Assembly: GCF_000346615.1 (NCBI RefSeq)
Contig: NZ_ANNU01000032.1
Location: 37,927 to 101,926 of the forward strand
DNA length: 64,000 nt
Origin: Nafulsella turpanensis ZLM-10
GTDB taxonomy: Bacteria; Bacteroidota; Bacteroidia; Cytophagales; Cyclobacteriaceae
Direction: 5' to 3'
The notes below the pieces were generated by a model that was not told where the DNA came from, did not search any database, and saw nothing but the letters and a program-made list of their open reading frames with translations. The position numbers and the translations under genes are program-made. Below, one piece after another: positions 53,229 through 62,393 of this stretch (the stretch's first letter is position 1; each line of letters starts with the position of its first letter).

Positions 53229-54494
53229 ATGAAATTCATCCTTTATTCCCTGGTACTCCTTTTTTTCTCCTTTAACCTGCTGGCACAGCAGGTTAATACC
53301 ATTGAGGTGCCCGCTTTAAGCCGGAACCTGAGCAGGGAAAAAGAAGAAACAGTAACAGATTATCTGGCGCGTCTGGCCAACTATCCGCATAAAGGCCTCA
53401 TTGAGCAAATCAGTTTGAAGAATTGTAATTTACGGGAAATTCCCCAGTTTATAAAGCACTTTGGCAGGTTAGAACATTTAAACTTTTCCGGCAATCGGCT
53501 AGCGGTATTACCTGCCTGGCTGAATGATATGCCCCGGCTGACTTCGCTTAAGCTCGAGAAGAACGGTCTGACTGAAAGGAAGCTCATTATTAAGAGAAAT
53601 CACACCATTAAAAAGCTATACCTGGGCTCCAATGAACTAAACAAAATGCCGCGAAAACTCCACCGCCTGAGAAAACTGGAAGAGCTCTCGCTGGAAGATA
53701 ATCAGCTCCGCCGCCTGCCAGGGCGAATTGGCAGGGTCCGCTCTCTTCGCAAACTCCGGCTAAATCGCAATCCACTGGAACTACACAGGCAGGCATTTCG
53801 TCCGCTGAGGCGCATCACACGCCTGGAAATGAACCAATGCCAGCTCCAGTGCCTGCCAGAGAGCATAAAACGCCTGAAGAATCTGGAAAATTTAAGCCTG
53901 GCAGATAACCAGTTAAGCTGCCTGCCAGCAGAGGTGGGCCAACTACGAAATCTGGAGCAAATAAGCCTGTACCGCAACCGGCAGACTGCTTTTCCCCGCT
54001 CTTTACTAGAACTGGAAAAACTGGAGGCGCTGGATCTCTACTACAACCAGCTGGACGCTATTCCGGAAGAGATTGAAAAGTTAAAGAACCTCAAAATGCT
54101 GTTTGCCGCCCACAACCAGCTCCACAGCCTCCCCTCCTCATTAGGAAAGCTGGAAAAATTACAGGAGTTGTACCTCCACCATAATTTACTTACTGAAATT
54201 CCTGCAAGTTTAGGAGAGCTTCATCAGCTGGAAGTCTTACACCTCAACCACAATTACCTGCAGGACTTCCCGGAACCTATCCTCCAACTCAACAGGCTAA
54301 AGGACCTTGATATTTCGCATAACCAGCTGCAGTCTATCCCTACCTCCATCACCAGATTGCCCTCACTTCACATTCTTTACCTTTGCTGCAATGCACTTGA
54401 TGATGAGGAAAGGACACAACTTCAACAACAGCTGGAACTGCTAGCTCAAAAAGGGATAACCATTCAGCCCCTGATAAGCACGGAAACTAAATAA
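53229..54494 (+). CDS. Exported leucine-rich repeat protein
   Basis: A 421-residue protein with a signal peptide (about 1-20, ending NLLAQQ). From about residue 60 to 405 it consists of about 15 leucine-rich repeats of 23 residues. Examples are LENLSLADNQLSCLPAEVGQ, LEALDLYYNQLDAIPEEIEK and LQELYLHHNLLTEIPASLGE. The L-x-x-L-x-L-x-x-N-x-L-x-x-L/I-P pattern is that of the bacterial plant-type group. No catalytic or transmembrane domain and no T9SS sorting domain follow, so it should be periplasmic. LRR proteins bind other proteins; the partner is unknown. It is divergent from gyrB across 91 bases. Confidence 0.88.
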   Translation: MKFILYSLVLLFFSFNLLAQQVNTIEVPALSRNLSREKEETVTDYLARLANYPHKGLIEQISLKNCNLREIPQFIKHFGRLEHLNFSGNRLAVLPAWLNDMPRLTSLKLEKNGLTERKLIIKRNHTIKKLYLGSNELNKMPRKLHRLRKLEELSLEDNQLRRLPGRIGRVRSLRKLRLNRNPLELHRQAFRPLRRITRLEMNQCQLQCLPESIKRLKNLENLSLADNQLSCLPAEVGQLRNLEQISLYRNRQTAFPRSLLELEKLEALDLYYNQLDAIPEEIEKLKNLKMLFAAHNQLHSLPSSLGKLEKLQELYLHHNLLTEIPASLGELHQLEVLHLNHNYLQDFPEPILQLNRLKDLDISHNQLQSIPTSITRLPSLHILYLCCNALDDEERTQLQQQLELLAQKGITIQPLISTETK

Positions 54495-54529
54495 ATCAGA
54501 AACCCGGTCTAAAAAACTAACTCTTTTAA

Positions 54530-54898
54530 TTAATAGGTGTTGGAGCGTAGCATTACAAGTGTACAGCCATATACAGTTTCGATTCCCTTAGAACGGGCTT
54601 TTTTATCCAGCTCCGTATTTTCAGTTCCGGGGTTAAAAATGATACGCTTCGGATTCAGCCCCAGGATATAGTCATACCACTCCGGCTGGTTTTGCGGCCC
54701 CAGGTAAAGGGTTACCGTATCCACTTCCTCCACCTTCGGGTGTCCCCTGAGGTCCTGAATAGTTTCACCTGCTACTTCACCTTTTTTAATTCCCAGAGGC
54801 ACTATTTCATGCCCATAGTCCGTAAGCATATTTGCGGCTATATAGGCATAGCGGGATGGATTGTTGCTTGCGCCAATTACTACTGTCTTTTTATTCAT
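54530..54898 (-). CDS. CoA-binding domain protein (YccU type)
   Basis: A 122-residue protein forming one Rossmann-like CoA-binding domain. It starts KTVVIGASNNPSRYAYIAAN, has VDTVTLYLGPQNQPEWYDYI in the middle and IIFNPGTENTELDKKARSKG near the end, followed by a family-typical conserved Cys in VYGCTLVML. Relatives are related to the CoA-binding part of succinyl-CoA synthetase and to YccU; their in vivo role is not settled. It ends close to the convergent LRR gene with no clear terminator between. Confidence 0.9.
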   Translation of the reverse strand: MNKKTVVIGASNNPSRYAYIAANMLTDYGHEIVPLGIKKGEVAGETIQDLRGHPKVEEVDTVTLYLGPQNQPEWYDYILGLNPKRIIFNPGTENTELDKKARSKGIETVYGCTLVMLRSNTY

Positions 54899-54945
54899 AT
54901 CTCTAATTCTCTTTTCGTTATCCTTTTTATTGTCTAAACGAAAGG

Positions 54946-54997
54946 AAAACGGGTTGGGTTAATCTCTGGAAAAACCCACCTTCCAAGCACCCGTTTT
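54946..54997 (-). terminator. Possible terminator of the FAD oxidoreductase gene
   Basis: AAAACGGGT (54946-54954) pairs with ACCCGTTTT (54989-54997), with inner GGGTT/AACCC pairing. On the minus strand the end is TTTTCCTTTC. Confidence 0.5.
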
Positions 54998-55015
54998 ACG
55001 GCTAATGCATGGCTT

Positions 55016-56620
55016 CTATTTTTCAAAATCCTCTGTCGCCGTTCTCACCCCGGCATAAATAGCCGCAAGAGACTCGGCACAGCGCTCTCCATCCATGGCT
55101 GCCGAAACAATACCGCCGGCATAACCTGCTCCTTCTGCACAAGGGAATAACCTCTTCAGTTCAATATGCTCAAGGGTTTCGCGCTCACGCGGGATTTTTA
55201 CCGGAGAGGAGGTTCTACTCTCCACACCTATAATCTGCGCCTCATTACTGAGGTAGCCTTTCATTTTTTTTCCGAAATCCTTAAATGCCTGTTGCAGCCT
55301 TCGGGAAATATTGGGTGGCAATACCTCGTGCATATTGGCACTTACAAGGCCTGGCTGATAGCTGGTATCCAACAGACTGCTACTCACCTTTCCCTCCACA
55401 AAATCCTGCATTCGCTGGGCGGGGGCAGCCTGTGTACCACCTGCCATTGCACACGCCTGCTGCTCTACAGACTGCTGAAAGCGGAGGCCGGCCAGGGGAC
55501 CATATTGATGAAATTCCTTCAACTCATCTGGCTCCACCGCCACAACAATACCCGAGTTGGCAAACTTTGAATTTCGCCTGCTGGGGCTCATGCCATTTAC
55601 CACCACCTCGCCCGGGGCTGTAGCCGCCGGAACAATAAAGCCTCCCGGGCACATGCAAAAAGAAAAGACGCCCCGCTTTCTTCCTTCCCACATCACCTGG
55701 CTTACCAGCGAATAAGAAGAGGCCGGCAACCATGGGCCCCGGTCCTCACAGTGGTACTGAATGCTATCTATCAATTGCTGGCTGTGTTCGATCCGCACCC
55801 CAAGTGCATAAGGCTTATTTTCAATCAGCACCTTTTTCCGCTGCAGGAGCTCAAAAATATCGCGGGCCGAATGGCCGGTGGCCAGGATAACGCCCAAACC
55901 TTTATGCCGCTCACCATTGGCCGTAATAACCCCTTTAAGTTCTCCTCCTTCAATTATCAGGTCATCTACCCGGCAGTCGAAGTGCACTTCTCCTCCTGCC
56001 CGGATGATACTTTCGCGCAGGCTTTCTACAATTTTGGGTAGCTTATTGGTACCGATATGAGGGTGGGCATCGACCAGAATCTGCTCAGTTGCGCCATGGG
56101 CTACCAGTATTTCCAGAATTCGCCGCACATCGCCCCGCTTTTTAGAGCGGGTATACAGTTTTCCGTCGGAATAGGTACCCGCCCCTCCTTCCCCAAAACA
56201 ATAGTTTGATTCGGGATTTACCGTATGCTCTTTATTGATGGCTGCCAAATCCCGCCGGCGGCTTTTCACATCTTTTCCGCGCTCGAAAACAACAGGTTTT
56301 AATCCCAGTTCTACCAGCCGTAGGGCGGCAAACAGGCCAGCCGGACCGGCACCTACCACCAGCACAGGAGTAGCATCTTTTACCGAGGGCAAGTCGAGCG
56401 AGTAATTAATCAGCGGCGGAGGTGTTTCCTGCACCCACACTTCTGCCTGAACTTTTACTTTTACCTGCCGGCCGCGGGCATCGATTGAGCGACGCAGGGG
56501 GCGTATATGCACCTCCTTGGCAGAAAGACCAATTCCTGCAGACTGGCGGGCCAGCTGGTTAAAAAGAGTTTCATTGAAAGCCTCTTCGGGCTTTAAGGTG
56601 AGTTCTATTATTTTATGCAT
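55016..56620 (-). CDS. FAD-dependent oxidoreductase (YhiN/BaiN-like superfamily)
   Basis: A 534-residue flavoprotein. An N-terminal domain of about 95 residues (LTLKPEEAFNETLFNQLARQ) precedes the FAD dinucleotide motif VLVVGAGPAGLFAALRLVEL (about 95-114) and VVFERG. The second block GVILATGHSARDIFELLQRK is near 235-254. The C-terminal part has CPGGFIVPA and GVESRTSSPVKIPRE, ending near EGAGYAGGIVSAAMDGERCA, the usual final FAD contact. Members are annotated as uncharacterised dehydrogenases; the substrate is unknown. Length and motifs look complete. It stands alone between the CoA-binding and YwqK-repeat genes. Confidence 0.88.
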   Translation of the reverse strand: MHKIIELTLKPEEAFNETLFNQLARQSAGIGLSAKEVHIRPLRRSIDARGRQVKVKVQAEVWVQETPPPLINYSLDLPSVKDATPVLVVGAGPAGLFAALRLVELGLKPVVFERGKDVKSRRRDLAAINKEHTVNPESNYCFGEGGAGTYSDGKLYTRSKKRGDVRRILEILVAHGATEQILVDAHPHIGTNKLPKIVESLRESIIRAGGEVHFDCRVDDLIIEGGELKGVITANGERHKGLGVILATGHSARDIFELLQRKKVLIENKPYALGVRIEHSQQLIDSIQYHCEDRGPWLPASSYSLVSQVMWEGRKRGVFSFCMCPGGFIVPAATAPGEVVVNGMSPSRRNSKFANSGIVVAVEPDELKEFHQYGPLAGLRFQQSVEQQACAMAGGTQAAPAQRMQDFVEGKVSSSLLDTSYQPGLVSANMHEVLPPNISRRLQQAFKDFGKKMKGYLSNEAQIIGVESRTSSPVKIPRERETLEHIELKRLFPCAEGAGYAGGIVSAAMDGERCAESLAAIYAGVRTATEDFEK

Positions 56621-56711
56621 AAGCGGTAAGGTGGTTATCCTTAAAAGGCTGCAAATGTAACAATAAAAGAGGTGAAATTAGTTTAGGAGGGAATGCCCGA
56701 AATAAAGCGGA

Positions 56712-58550
56712 TTACTTCAGCCGGTTAAAGGCATAGCCGAGATTGAAGCCAAAGCGAATAGGAACGGAAAAGTTTCGCTGGCTAACATTCCCAAACACCG
56801 ACTCGTCCAGCTCCTCTTCTGCATAATTTTTACTGATATAGCGGTAGCCGGCACCAATTCCCAGGAAAACATCCAGCGTCACCCCCTTCCGGCCGGCATC
56901 TCTGGTAATTCTGTTTCCGAAAACAACGCTGTATTCTACTTTTAGCTCATCCATCGAAACAGCGCCATCACGACCTAAGGAAGGATTATCTGTCTGGTGA
57001 AAATGCATAATGGGACTTACCCGAAATTCATGACCATAATAGAACATTCCCAGTTTATCTTCTGGCTGGTAAAACTTCTGCTTAACGGCAAAAGAGAAGC
57101 CCTGGTAATATTCACCGCCAGCCTGGACCAGATCATGATGTTGAAAAAAAGGCTTCCGCAGGTAGGTAAGCTGAAGGTCGTACCCCAGACGTTCCTGAAT
57201 ATAATATTCCACGGAAACAGGCAAACTTCCATGCAGAGGAGCAAGGGGGTTGGTAGCCAGAATAAGGGCTTTAAATTCGCCGATCTTAGGCTCAAAGTTT
57301 CTGAACCTGGTTACCTTAAACCGGTATTCAGGTTTATCTGAGCCTTCGGGCTCCTTTTCCTTTTTATCTTCCACAATTTTATACACCGGTGCATCATTTT
57401 CATAATACACCTTGTAAAAACCCGACAACTCTCCGGATTTCTTATACATCTTCCACACCTCTACTCGCTGGCCATTTTCCACCAGCCCTTCCATATTTTT
57501 ACTGCCATCTGGATAATAACCGATATAGGTGCCACGGCCATTTTCAAAACTGGCTTTACCCTCCAGCCGACCATTCGGATAATAGTACAGCCACTCCCCC
57601 TCATTTTTATCATCCTTAATCATACCAATGGTTTTTAAGCGCCCATTTTGATGAAACTCCTTATACTCCCCTTCCCCTTTTACAAAATTCCCTTCTCCTT
57701 TGTAATCGCCCCAGCGGTTGTACAGCACCCAATAACCATCTTTCTGCCCTTCCTGCATTTTCCCTTCTGAGCTTAACTGGCCATTTTTATGATAGAACCG
57801 CCAGTCACCCTCACGGAGTCCATCGGTATACACTCCTTCTGCAGCCTTTTCTCCATTGGCATGGAAATAAACCCATTTACCCTGGCGGGTACCGTTTAAA
57901 TAACTTCCCTTTGCCTCTATCGCTCCGTTCGGATGGTAAAATATCCATTCCCCTTCACTTTTCCCGTCAATGTATAATCCCTCTGCCTTGAGCTCTCCGT
58001 TGGGATAGAATTCTTTGTAGGTTCCTTTACCATCCTCATAAAAAGCCTGCGCTTTAAGAGAACCATAGCCCCCCTGCTGGCTTTCATAGAAATAATTCCA
58101 GATACCTACCATCCGGTTATTAAGGTATTTCCCCTGTCGTTTAACACTGCCGTTTTCATAGTAATGGGTCCAGAAGTCCTGTCGCTGCCCATCGAAAATA
58201 GGGCCTTCCATACTCAGGTTTCCATTTTCGTAGTAGTACTTCCAGTGGCCAAAGTTAGAGCCATCCTTAAGCTCACCTTTCATTTTAGGGTTTCCACTTT
58301 CATAGAAATACTCCCAGAAGCCGGTGGCCTGGTTATTACTGTAAAAACCTTTTTCCCTGAGAGCTCCGCTTACATAATAAGAAGAGTATGGACCCTCCAG
58401 TGCCATGCTGAGGGTGTCTTCCACATAAAAAATCTCCTTTACTACCTTCTGGTTCTGGTCGTAATAGACTATAATTTTCCTGGACTGCCCCATTGTTAGA
58501 ACAGGAAGCAGCAAGAAAAAGAGAGGCCATATAAAGAGATGGAAGCGCAA
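56712..58550 (-). CDS. YwqK/MORN-like repeat protein fused to a barrel-like domain
   Basis: A 612-residue exported protein (signal peptide about 1-21, ending TMGQ). After an N-terminal block like that of the 16269-17603 protein (KIIVYYDQNQ against KIVTYHDSAS), about 14 repeats of roughly 23 residues cover 50-385. Examples are GHWKYYYENGNLSMEGPIFD and GEWIFYHPNGAIEAKGSYLN. A Lys/Glu/Pro-rich linker (about 395-415) leads to about 200 residues of alternating hydrophobic strands with aromatic ends (VSVEYYIQERLGYDLQLTYL, VFLGIGAGYRYI, RFGFNLGYAFNRL). This looks like an eight-strand outer-membrane barrel. The repeats would then lie in the periplasm or at the surface. Function unknown; no toxin gene is adjacent. 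Confidence 0.78.
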   Translation of the reverse strand: MRFHLFIWPLFFLLLPVLTMGQSRKIIVYYDQNQKVVKEIFYVEDTLSMALEGPYSSYYVSGALREKGFYSNNQATGFWEYFYESGNPKMKGELKDGSNFGHWKYYYENGNLSMEGPIFDGQRQDFWTHYYENGSVKRQGKYLNNRMVGIWNYFYESQQGGYGSLKAQAFYEDGKGTYKEFYPNGELKAEGLYIDGKSEGEWIFYHPNGAIEAKGSYLNGTRQGKWVYFHANGEKAAEGVYTDGLREGDWRFYHKNGQLSSEGKMQEGQKDGYWVLYNRWGDYKGEGNFVKGEGEYKEFHQNGRLKTIGMIKDDKNEGEWLYYYPNGRLEGKASFENGRGTYIGYYPDGSKNMEGLVENGQRVEVWKMYKKSGELSGFYKVYYENDAPVYKIVEDKKEKEPEGSDKPEYRFKVTRFRNFEPKIGEFKALILATNPLAPLHGSLPVSVEYYIQERLGYDLQLTYLRKPFFQHHDLVQAGGEYYQGFSFAVKQKFYQPEDKLGMFYYGHEFRVSPIMHFHQTDNPSLGRDGAVSMDELKVEYSVVFGNRITRDAGRKGVTLDVFLGIGAGYRYISKNYAEEELDESVFGNVSQRNFSVPIRFGFNLGYAFNRLK

Positions 58551-58685
58551 AGTAATACTTGTAAACTCTGCTAAAATAGTACTATTTTTTTATTCCTGAA
58601 AGGCTATTCACTAATAGAAGAAGAAGGTGGCTAAAAAACATTTCACCCGCAGGAGCAAGAGGAGAAGATCGTCCAGTTTAAAGCC

Positions 58686-59651
58686 TTATTGTTTTTTTAC
58701 CTGCTGCAGAACCCACGACTTTCCCCACTCTTTTTTCTCTTCCTCCGACCATAGCTCAGGGAAAAAGATAATCCGCTGAAAGCGGGGCGGCAGATACTTT
58801 TGCCAGTTCGTACCACCTGTAGCCGCAATGGTTTCCGGGTCGCCCTGCAGGTAGCGAACGGCCGACTTATAATGTGAGAGCGGCCAGTGTACATTGGCCA
58901 GGTGGTCAAATTCGCGCAAGGCTTCTTTAATTTCCTCTTCCTCCTCCGCTCCGGCTATATGTTGATGGTACACCTTGTAAAGATTCGTATCCTGCTTGGC
59001 TTTAATTGTTTTGATAAAAGTATCGCGATACTTCTCTTCGAACTGCTGAAGGGTAAGGGTCTTTTTTCCTGTTTTGAGTTCAGTGGCTCCTTTCTGCCAA
59101 TACACACTCTGGATGAGTTCTTCTTCAGTGTATTTTTCTGGCAGGCTTTTCCTGTTCTCCTCTGGCAGCAGGTTTTGCAGATCAGTGGCATATATTTCAA
59201 TCAGACGGTACTGGGCCGACTGAAAGCCACTGGCAGGTAGCAGGGACATACGGAAGTTCAGGAACTGCTCCCGCTCCATGCCATCTACCATAATGTCGAA
59301 AGAATTGACCAGGTGCTCGAAATAACGATTTACCCTCTCTATTTTCATCAGGAATCGTTTCGCCGAAAACTCTCCCCCACTGGTTAGCTGCTCCAGCTCC
59401 CACAGAATGAGTTTGAAATACAACTCAGTTATCTGATGGTACATGATAAAAATCTTCTCATCCGGGTATTTCGTACGGGGCTGCTGCAGACTCAGCAGGG
59501 TATCCAGATTGATATAGTCCCAATAGTTCAGGTAATCGGCATGGAGGAGCCCGTCGAGGTAAGCAGACATATCCTGCCCCATCGCCTCAAACTTCTCCTC
59601 CAGTTTCTTGATTTTTTCTACTATATTGGGGTCTAAATTTGAAGAATCCAT
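58686..59651 (-). CDS. kynA: Tryptophan 2,3-dioxygenase
   Basis: A 321-residue heme enzyme that opens the indole ring of L-tryptophan to N-formylkynurenine. The family blocks are present: TKYPDEKIFIMYHQITELYF (about 59-78), with the distal His and substrate contacts, LWELEQL, and NFRMSLLPASGFQSAQYRLI (about 131-150). The proximal heme His is expected in NVHWPLSHYKSAVRYLQG. It is divergent from an acyl-CoA dehydrogenase across 66 bases, which suggests shared control of tryptophan breakdown. kynureninase and kynurenine monooxygenase are not in the window. Confidence 0.95.
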   Translation of the reverse strand: MDSSNLDPNIVEKIKKLEEKFEAMGQDMSAYLDGLLHADYLNYWDYINLDTLLSLQQPRTKYPDEKIFIMYHQITELYFKLILWELEQLTSGGEFSAKRFLMKIERVNRYFEHLVNSFDIMVDGMEREQFLNFRMSLLPASGFQSAQYRLIEIYATDLQNLLPEENRKSLPEKYTEEELIQSVYWQKGATELKTGKKTLTLQQFEEKYRDTFIKTIKAKQDTNLYKVYHQHIAGAEEEEEIKEALREFDHLANVHWPLSHYKSAVRYLQGDPETIAATGGTNWQKYLPPRFQRIIFFPELWSEEEKKEWGKSWVLQQVKKQ

Positions 59652-59717
59652 CTGACAATTCTTATTTTTAACTGAATTGTAAAGGTGAGAATTATATTGT
59701 TTTAAAAAAAGTCAAGT

Positions 59718-60941
59718 ATGTCAGTACACAGCGCAGAAGACTCCAAAAAAACTGGTAAACGCAATTTTAACGACCAGTTTGAGTCACCCGATTTTTACGC
59801 GATAGACGACCTCCTCACCGAAGAGCACAAACTGGTTCGCGCCTCTATCCGCGATTTTGTAAAAAAAGAAATCACGCCTAACATTGAGGATTGGTGCCAG
59901 AAGGCGCATTTCCCTTACGGAATTGTGCGGAAGTTTGGTGATGTAGGTGCTTTTGGTCCTACTATACCGGTTGAATATGGCGGAGGGGGTATGGATTACA
60001 TCTCCTATGGTTTGATTATGCAGGAAATTGAAAGAGGTGACTCGGGCATGCGATCAACGGCATCGGTGCAGGGCTCCCTGGTGATGTACCCCATTTACAA
60101 ATTCGGCTCAGAGGAGCAGCGCAAAAAATACCTGCCTAAACTGGCTTCGGGCGAATGGCTGGGCTGCTTTGGCCTCACAGAACCCAACCATGGTTCTAAC
60201 CCGGGTGGCATGCTTACCAACTTTAGAGACATGGGCGACCATTACCTGCTGAATGGCGCCAAAATGTGGATTAGTAATTCTCCTAAAGCCGATGTGGCCG
60301 TGGTATGGGCCAAGAATGAAGAAGGCCGCATCCACGGGCTGATTGTAGAGAGAGGAATGGAAGGCTTCAGCACTCCTGAAACACATGGTAAATGGAGCCT
60401 TCGGGCCAGCACAACCGGCGAACTGGTATTCGATAATGTTAAAGTACCCAAAGAAAACCTGCTTCCCAATAAAAGCGGATTAGGCGCACCACTTATGTGC
60501 CTCGATTCAGCCCGATATGGCATCAGCTGGGGTGCATTAGGTGCCGCAATGGACTGCTACGATGCTGCCCGCCGCTACTCCCTGGAACGGATACAGTTCG
60601 ACAAACCAATCGGTTCTTTTCAACTGGTACAGAAAAAGCTGGCCGAGATGCTGACGGAAATTACCAAAGCACAGCTCGTTTGCTGGCGCCTGGGCAAACT
60701 AATGGACGAAGGAAAGGCGACCACCGCCCAGATTTCCCTTGCCAAACGTAACAGCGTAGCCATTGCCCTGGACATTGCCAGAGAAGCCCGCCAAATCCAC
60801 GGCGGCATGGGCATAACAGGCGAATACCCCATGATGCGCCACATGATGAACCTGGAATCGGTACTTACTTATGAAGGCACACATGATATCCACCTCCTCA
60901 TACTGGGTCATGAGATTACAGGTATACCTGCTTTTAAATAA
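59718..60941 (+). CDS. Acyl-CoA dehydrogenase, probably glutaryl-CoA dehydrogenase
   Basis: A 407-residue FAD enzyme of the acyl-CoA dehydrogenase fold: N-terminal helical domain (about 30-145), middle beta domain (about 150-245, with GCFGLTEPNHGSNPGGM and WISNSPKADVAVVWAK) and C-terminal helices (about 255-400). The catalytic Glu is E386 in LTYEGTHDIH. RSTASVQGSLVMYPIYKFGS and the middle-domain sequence resemble glutaryl-CoA dehydrogenase more than fatty-acid enzymes. That enzyme makes crotonyl-CoA from glutaryl-CoA in Lys and Trp breakdown, which fits the divergent tryptophan dioxygenase gene. Specificity is inferred. Confidence 0.88.
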   Translation: MSVHSAEDSKKTGKRNFNDQFESPDFYAIDDLLTEEHKLVRASIRDFVKKEITPNIEDWCQKAHFPYGIVRKFGDVGAFGPTIPVEYGGGGMDYISYGLIMQEIERGDSGMRSTASVQGSLVMYPIYKFGSEEQRKKYLPKLASGEWLGCFGLTEPNHGSNPGGMLTNFRDMGDHYLLNGAKMWISNSPKADVAVVWAKNEEGRIHGLIVERGMEGFSTPETHGKWSLRASTTGELVFDNVKVPKENLLPNKSGLGAPLMCLDSARYGISWGALGAAMDCYDAARRYSLERIQFDKPIGSFQLVQKKLAEMLTEITKAQLVCWRLGKLMDEGKATTAQISLAKRNSVAIALDIAREARQIHGGMGITGEYPMMRHMMNLESVLTYEGTHDIHLLILGHEITGIPAFK

Positions 60942-61025
60942 GATGGTGACAGAGGAGGAGGAATGTTCTTGTAGAAGATACTTTTACCCTTTCTTCAGCC
61001 ATTACTGGTATCACTCTTTTAAAAT

Positions 61026-61061
61026 AAAAAGCGCTGGTGGTTAAAACCCACAGCGCTTTTT
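61026..61061. terminator. Bidirectional intrinsic terminator
   Basis: AAAAAGCGCTG pairs with CAGCGCTTTTT, with an inner GG/CC pair. It separates the convergent acyl-CoA dehydrogenase and DUF1573 genes. Confidence 0.85.
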
Positions 61062-61084
61062 AATCTATGTCTCAGCCCTTAACG

Positions 61085-62215
61085 CTACTCCACCACTTCA
61101 CCTTTTAAAGTAACGGTTTGAGTAGGCGCCAAAGGATCGTTACTGAAAATAGTTACTGTTTTATACTGGTTACCCCTGCGGCCTTTTGTGTCAAAAGTTA
61201 CTTTGATATTGCTACTTTCGCCTGGCGCCAGGGTATCTTTTTCAGGCGCAGAAACCGTACAGCCGCAATTTGCCTTTGTTTTGCGGATATTTAAAGGCTG
61301 CTTTCCGGTATTGGTAATCTGGAAGGTTGTCTCAACCAGTTTTCCTTCATTTACTTTTCCAAATTCGTGTACTGTCTTATCCAGTTGCAGGCGGGGAGCC
61401 TGGACAATTTCCTCCTCTGTCATGGGTGGAAAATATTCTTCAATGGTCGCCATCACGCTGAAAACCTTCTTATTGTGCGGCTCAGCTTCATTGGTAAAGA
61501 GTTCCAGGTTATCTGATACCCAACCGAGTTCGTTTCTGGCTTTTACATCATACGTAAGCATTACTTCTCCACGGCCCTTCGGTGCGATTTCTTTGGGACG
61601 GAAACTCACCTTAATATGCTCCGGAGCAGTAAACTCTTCTTTAAAAACCAGCGGCTCTTCACCCTGATTATACACTTCAAACACCTTCGTAACAGGTGCC
61701 TCGGTAGTGACTTTCCCCATATTAAAGCCCCGGTACTTAACTCTAAGATTACCCAAAGCTGCAGGGAAGTCGTCTTCGGCTGTGCGTGGACGAGGTTTTA
61801 CAGTGCCTTTAATGGTAAGTATTACAACATTAGGATCTGCAGAGGTAGTAACTGTAAGGGATTTATTGAATACCCCGGGGCGGTTCATAGGGTTATATTC
61901 CGCCACTACAATACCTTTTTCGCCAGGGGCTACTTCTTCTTTAGTCCAGTCAGGAGTGGTACACCCGCAGGAAGCCTGCACGGCCAAAATCTTTACAGGT
62001 ACCTCTCCGGTATTGGTAAACTCAAAAGTATGCTGCACAGGTCCCTCCTGCTCCGGTACTACGCCAAAATCATGTATTTTTTCCGGAAACTCCACCCGGG
62101 CCAGCTTTTTTTCGAAACCTTCACGTTCCACAATTTGCTGGGCACCTGCCTCCGGCGTGAGCGTAGTAACCATTAAGGCAAATAGCAGGCACACACTTAT
62201 TTTCTTCATATTCAA
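61085..62215 (-). CDS. DUF1573-domain exported protein
   Basis: A 376-residue protein with a signal peptide (about 1-25, ending GAQQ). Two DUF1573 immunoglobulin-like domains lie at about 40-135 and 270-370. Each has the signature of N-x-G-x-x-P-x-x-I, then S/A-N/S-C-G-C-T: SCGCTTPDWTKEEVAPGEKG in the first and NCGCTVSAPEKDTLAPGESS in the second. A middle domain (about 150-260) is similar but lacks the Cys pair. Such proteins are abundant in Bacteroidota envelopes and resemble ASPM/SPD-2/Hydin folds; their role is unknown. It is convergent with the acyl-CoA dehydrogenase gene. Confidence 0.88.
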   Translation of the reverse strand: MNMKKISVCLLFALMVTTLTPEAGAQQIVEREGFEKKLARVEFPEKIHDFGVVPEQEGPVQHTFEFTNTGEVPVKILAVQASCGCTTPDWTKEEVAPGEKGIVVAEYNPMNRPGVFNKSLTVTTSADPNVVILTIKGTVKPRPRTAEDDFPAALGNLRVKYRGFNMGKVTTEAPVTKVFEVYNQGEEPLVFKEEFTAPEHIKVSFRPKEIAPKGRGEVMLTYDVKARNELGWVSDNLELFTNEAEPHNKKVFSVMATIEEYFPPMTEEEIVQAPRLQLDKTVHEFGKVNEGKLVETTFQITNTGKQPLNIRKTKANCGCTVSAPEKDTLAPGESSNIKVTFDTKGRRGNQYKTVTIFSNDPLAPTQTVTLKGEVVE

Positions 62216-62393
62216 TTTCTGTTAATCCTGTTTAAACAAAGGTGAATTTACAAATAGTTACAGCTTTGTACAACAATAAAGCGCAGTCAAAAAACAGGCC
62301 AGAGAAAAATGCCTGTAAGAATTGGCCGGAAAATTTACATTTTATTCCGTATTTAGCACCTGCTTTATTTATTTTGCAGAAAAACATTCAATA

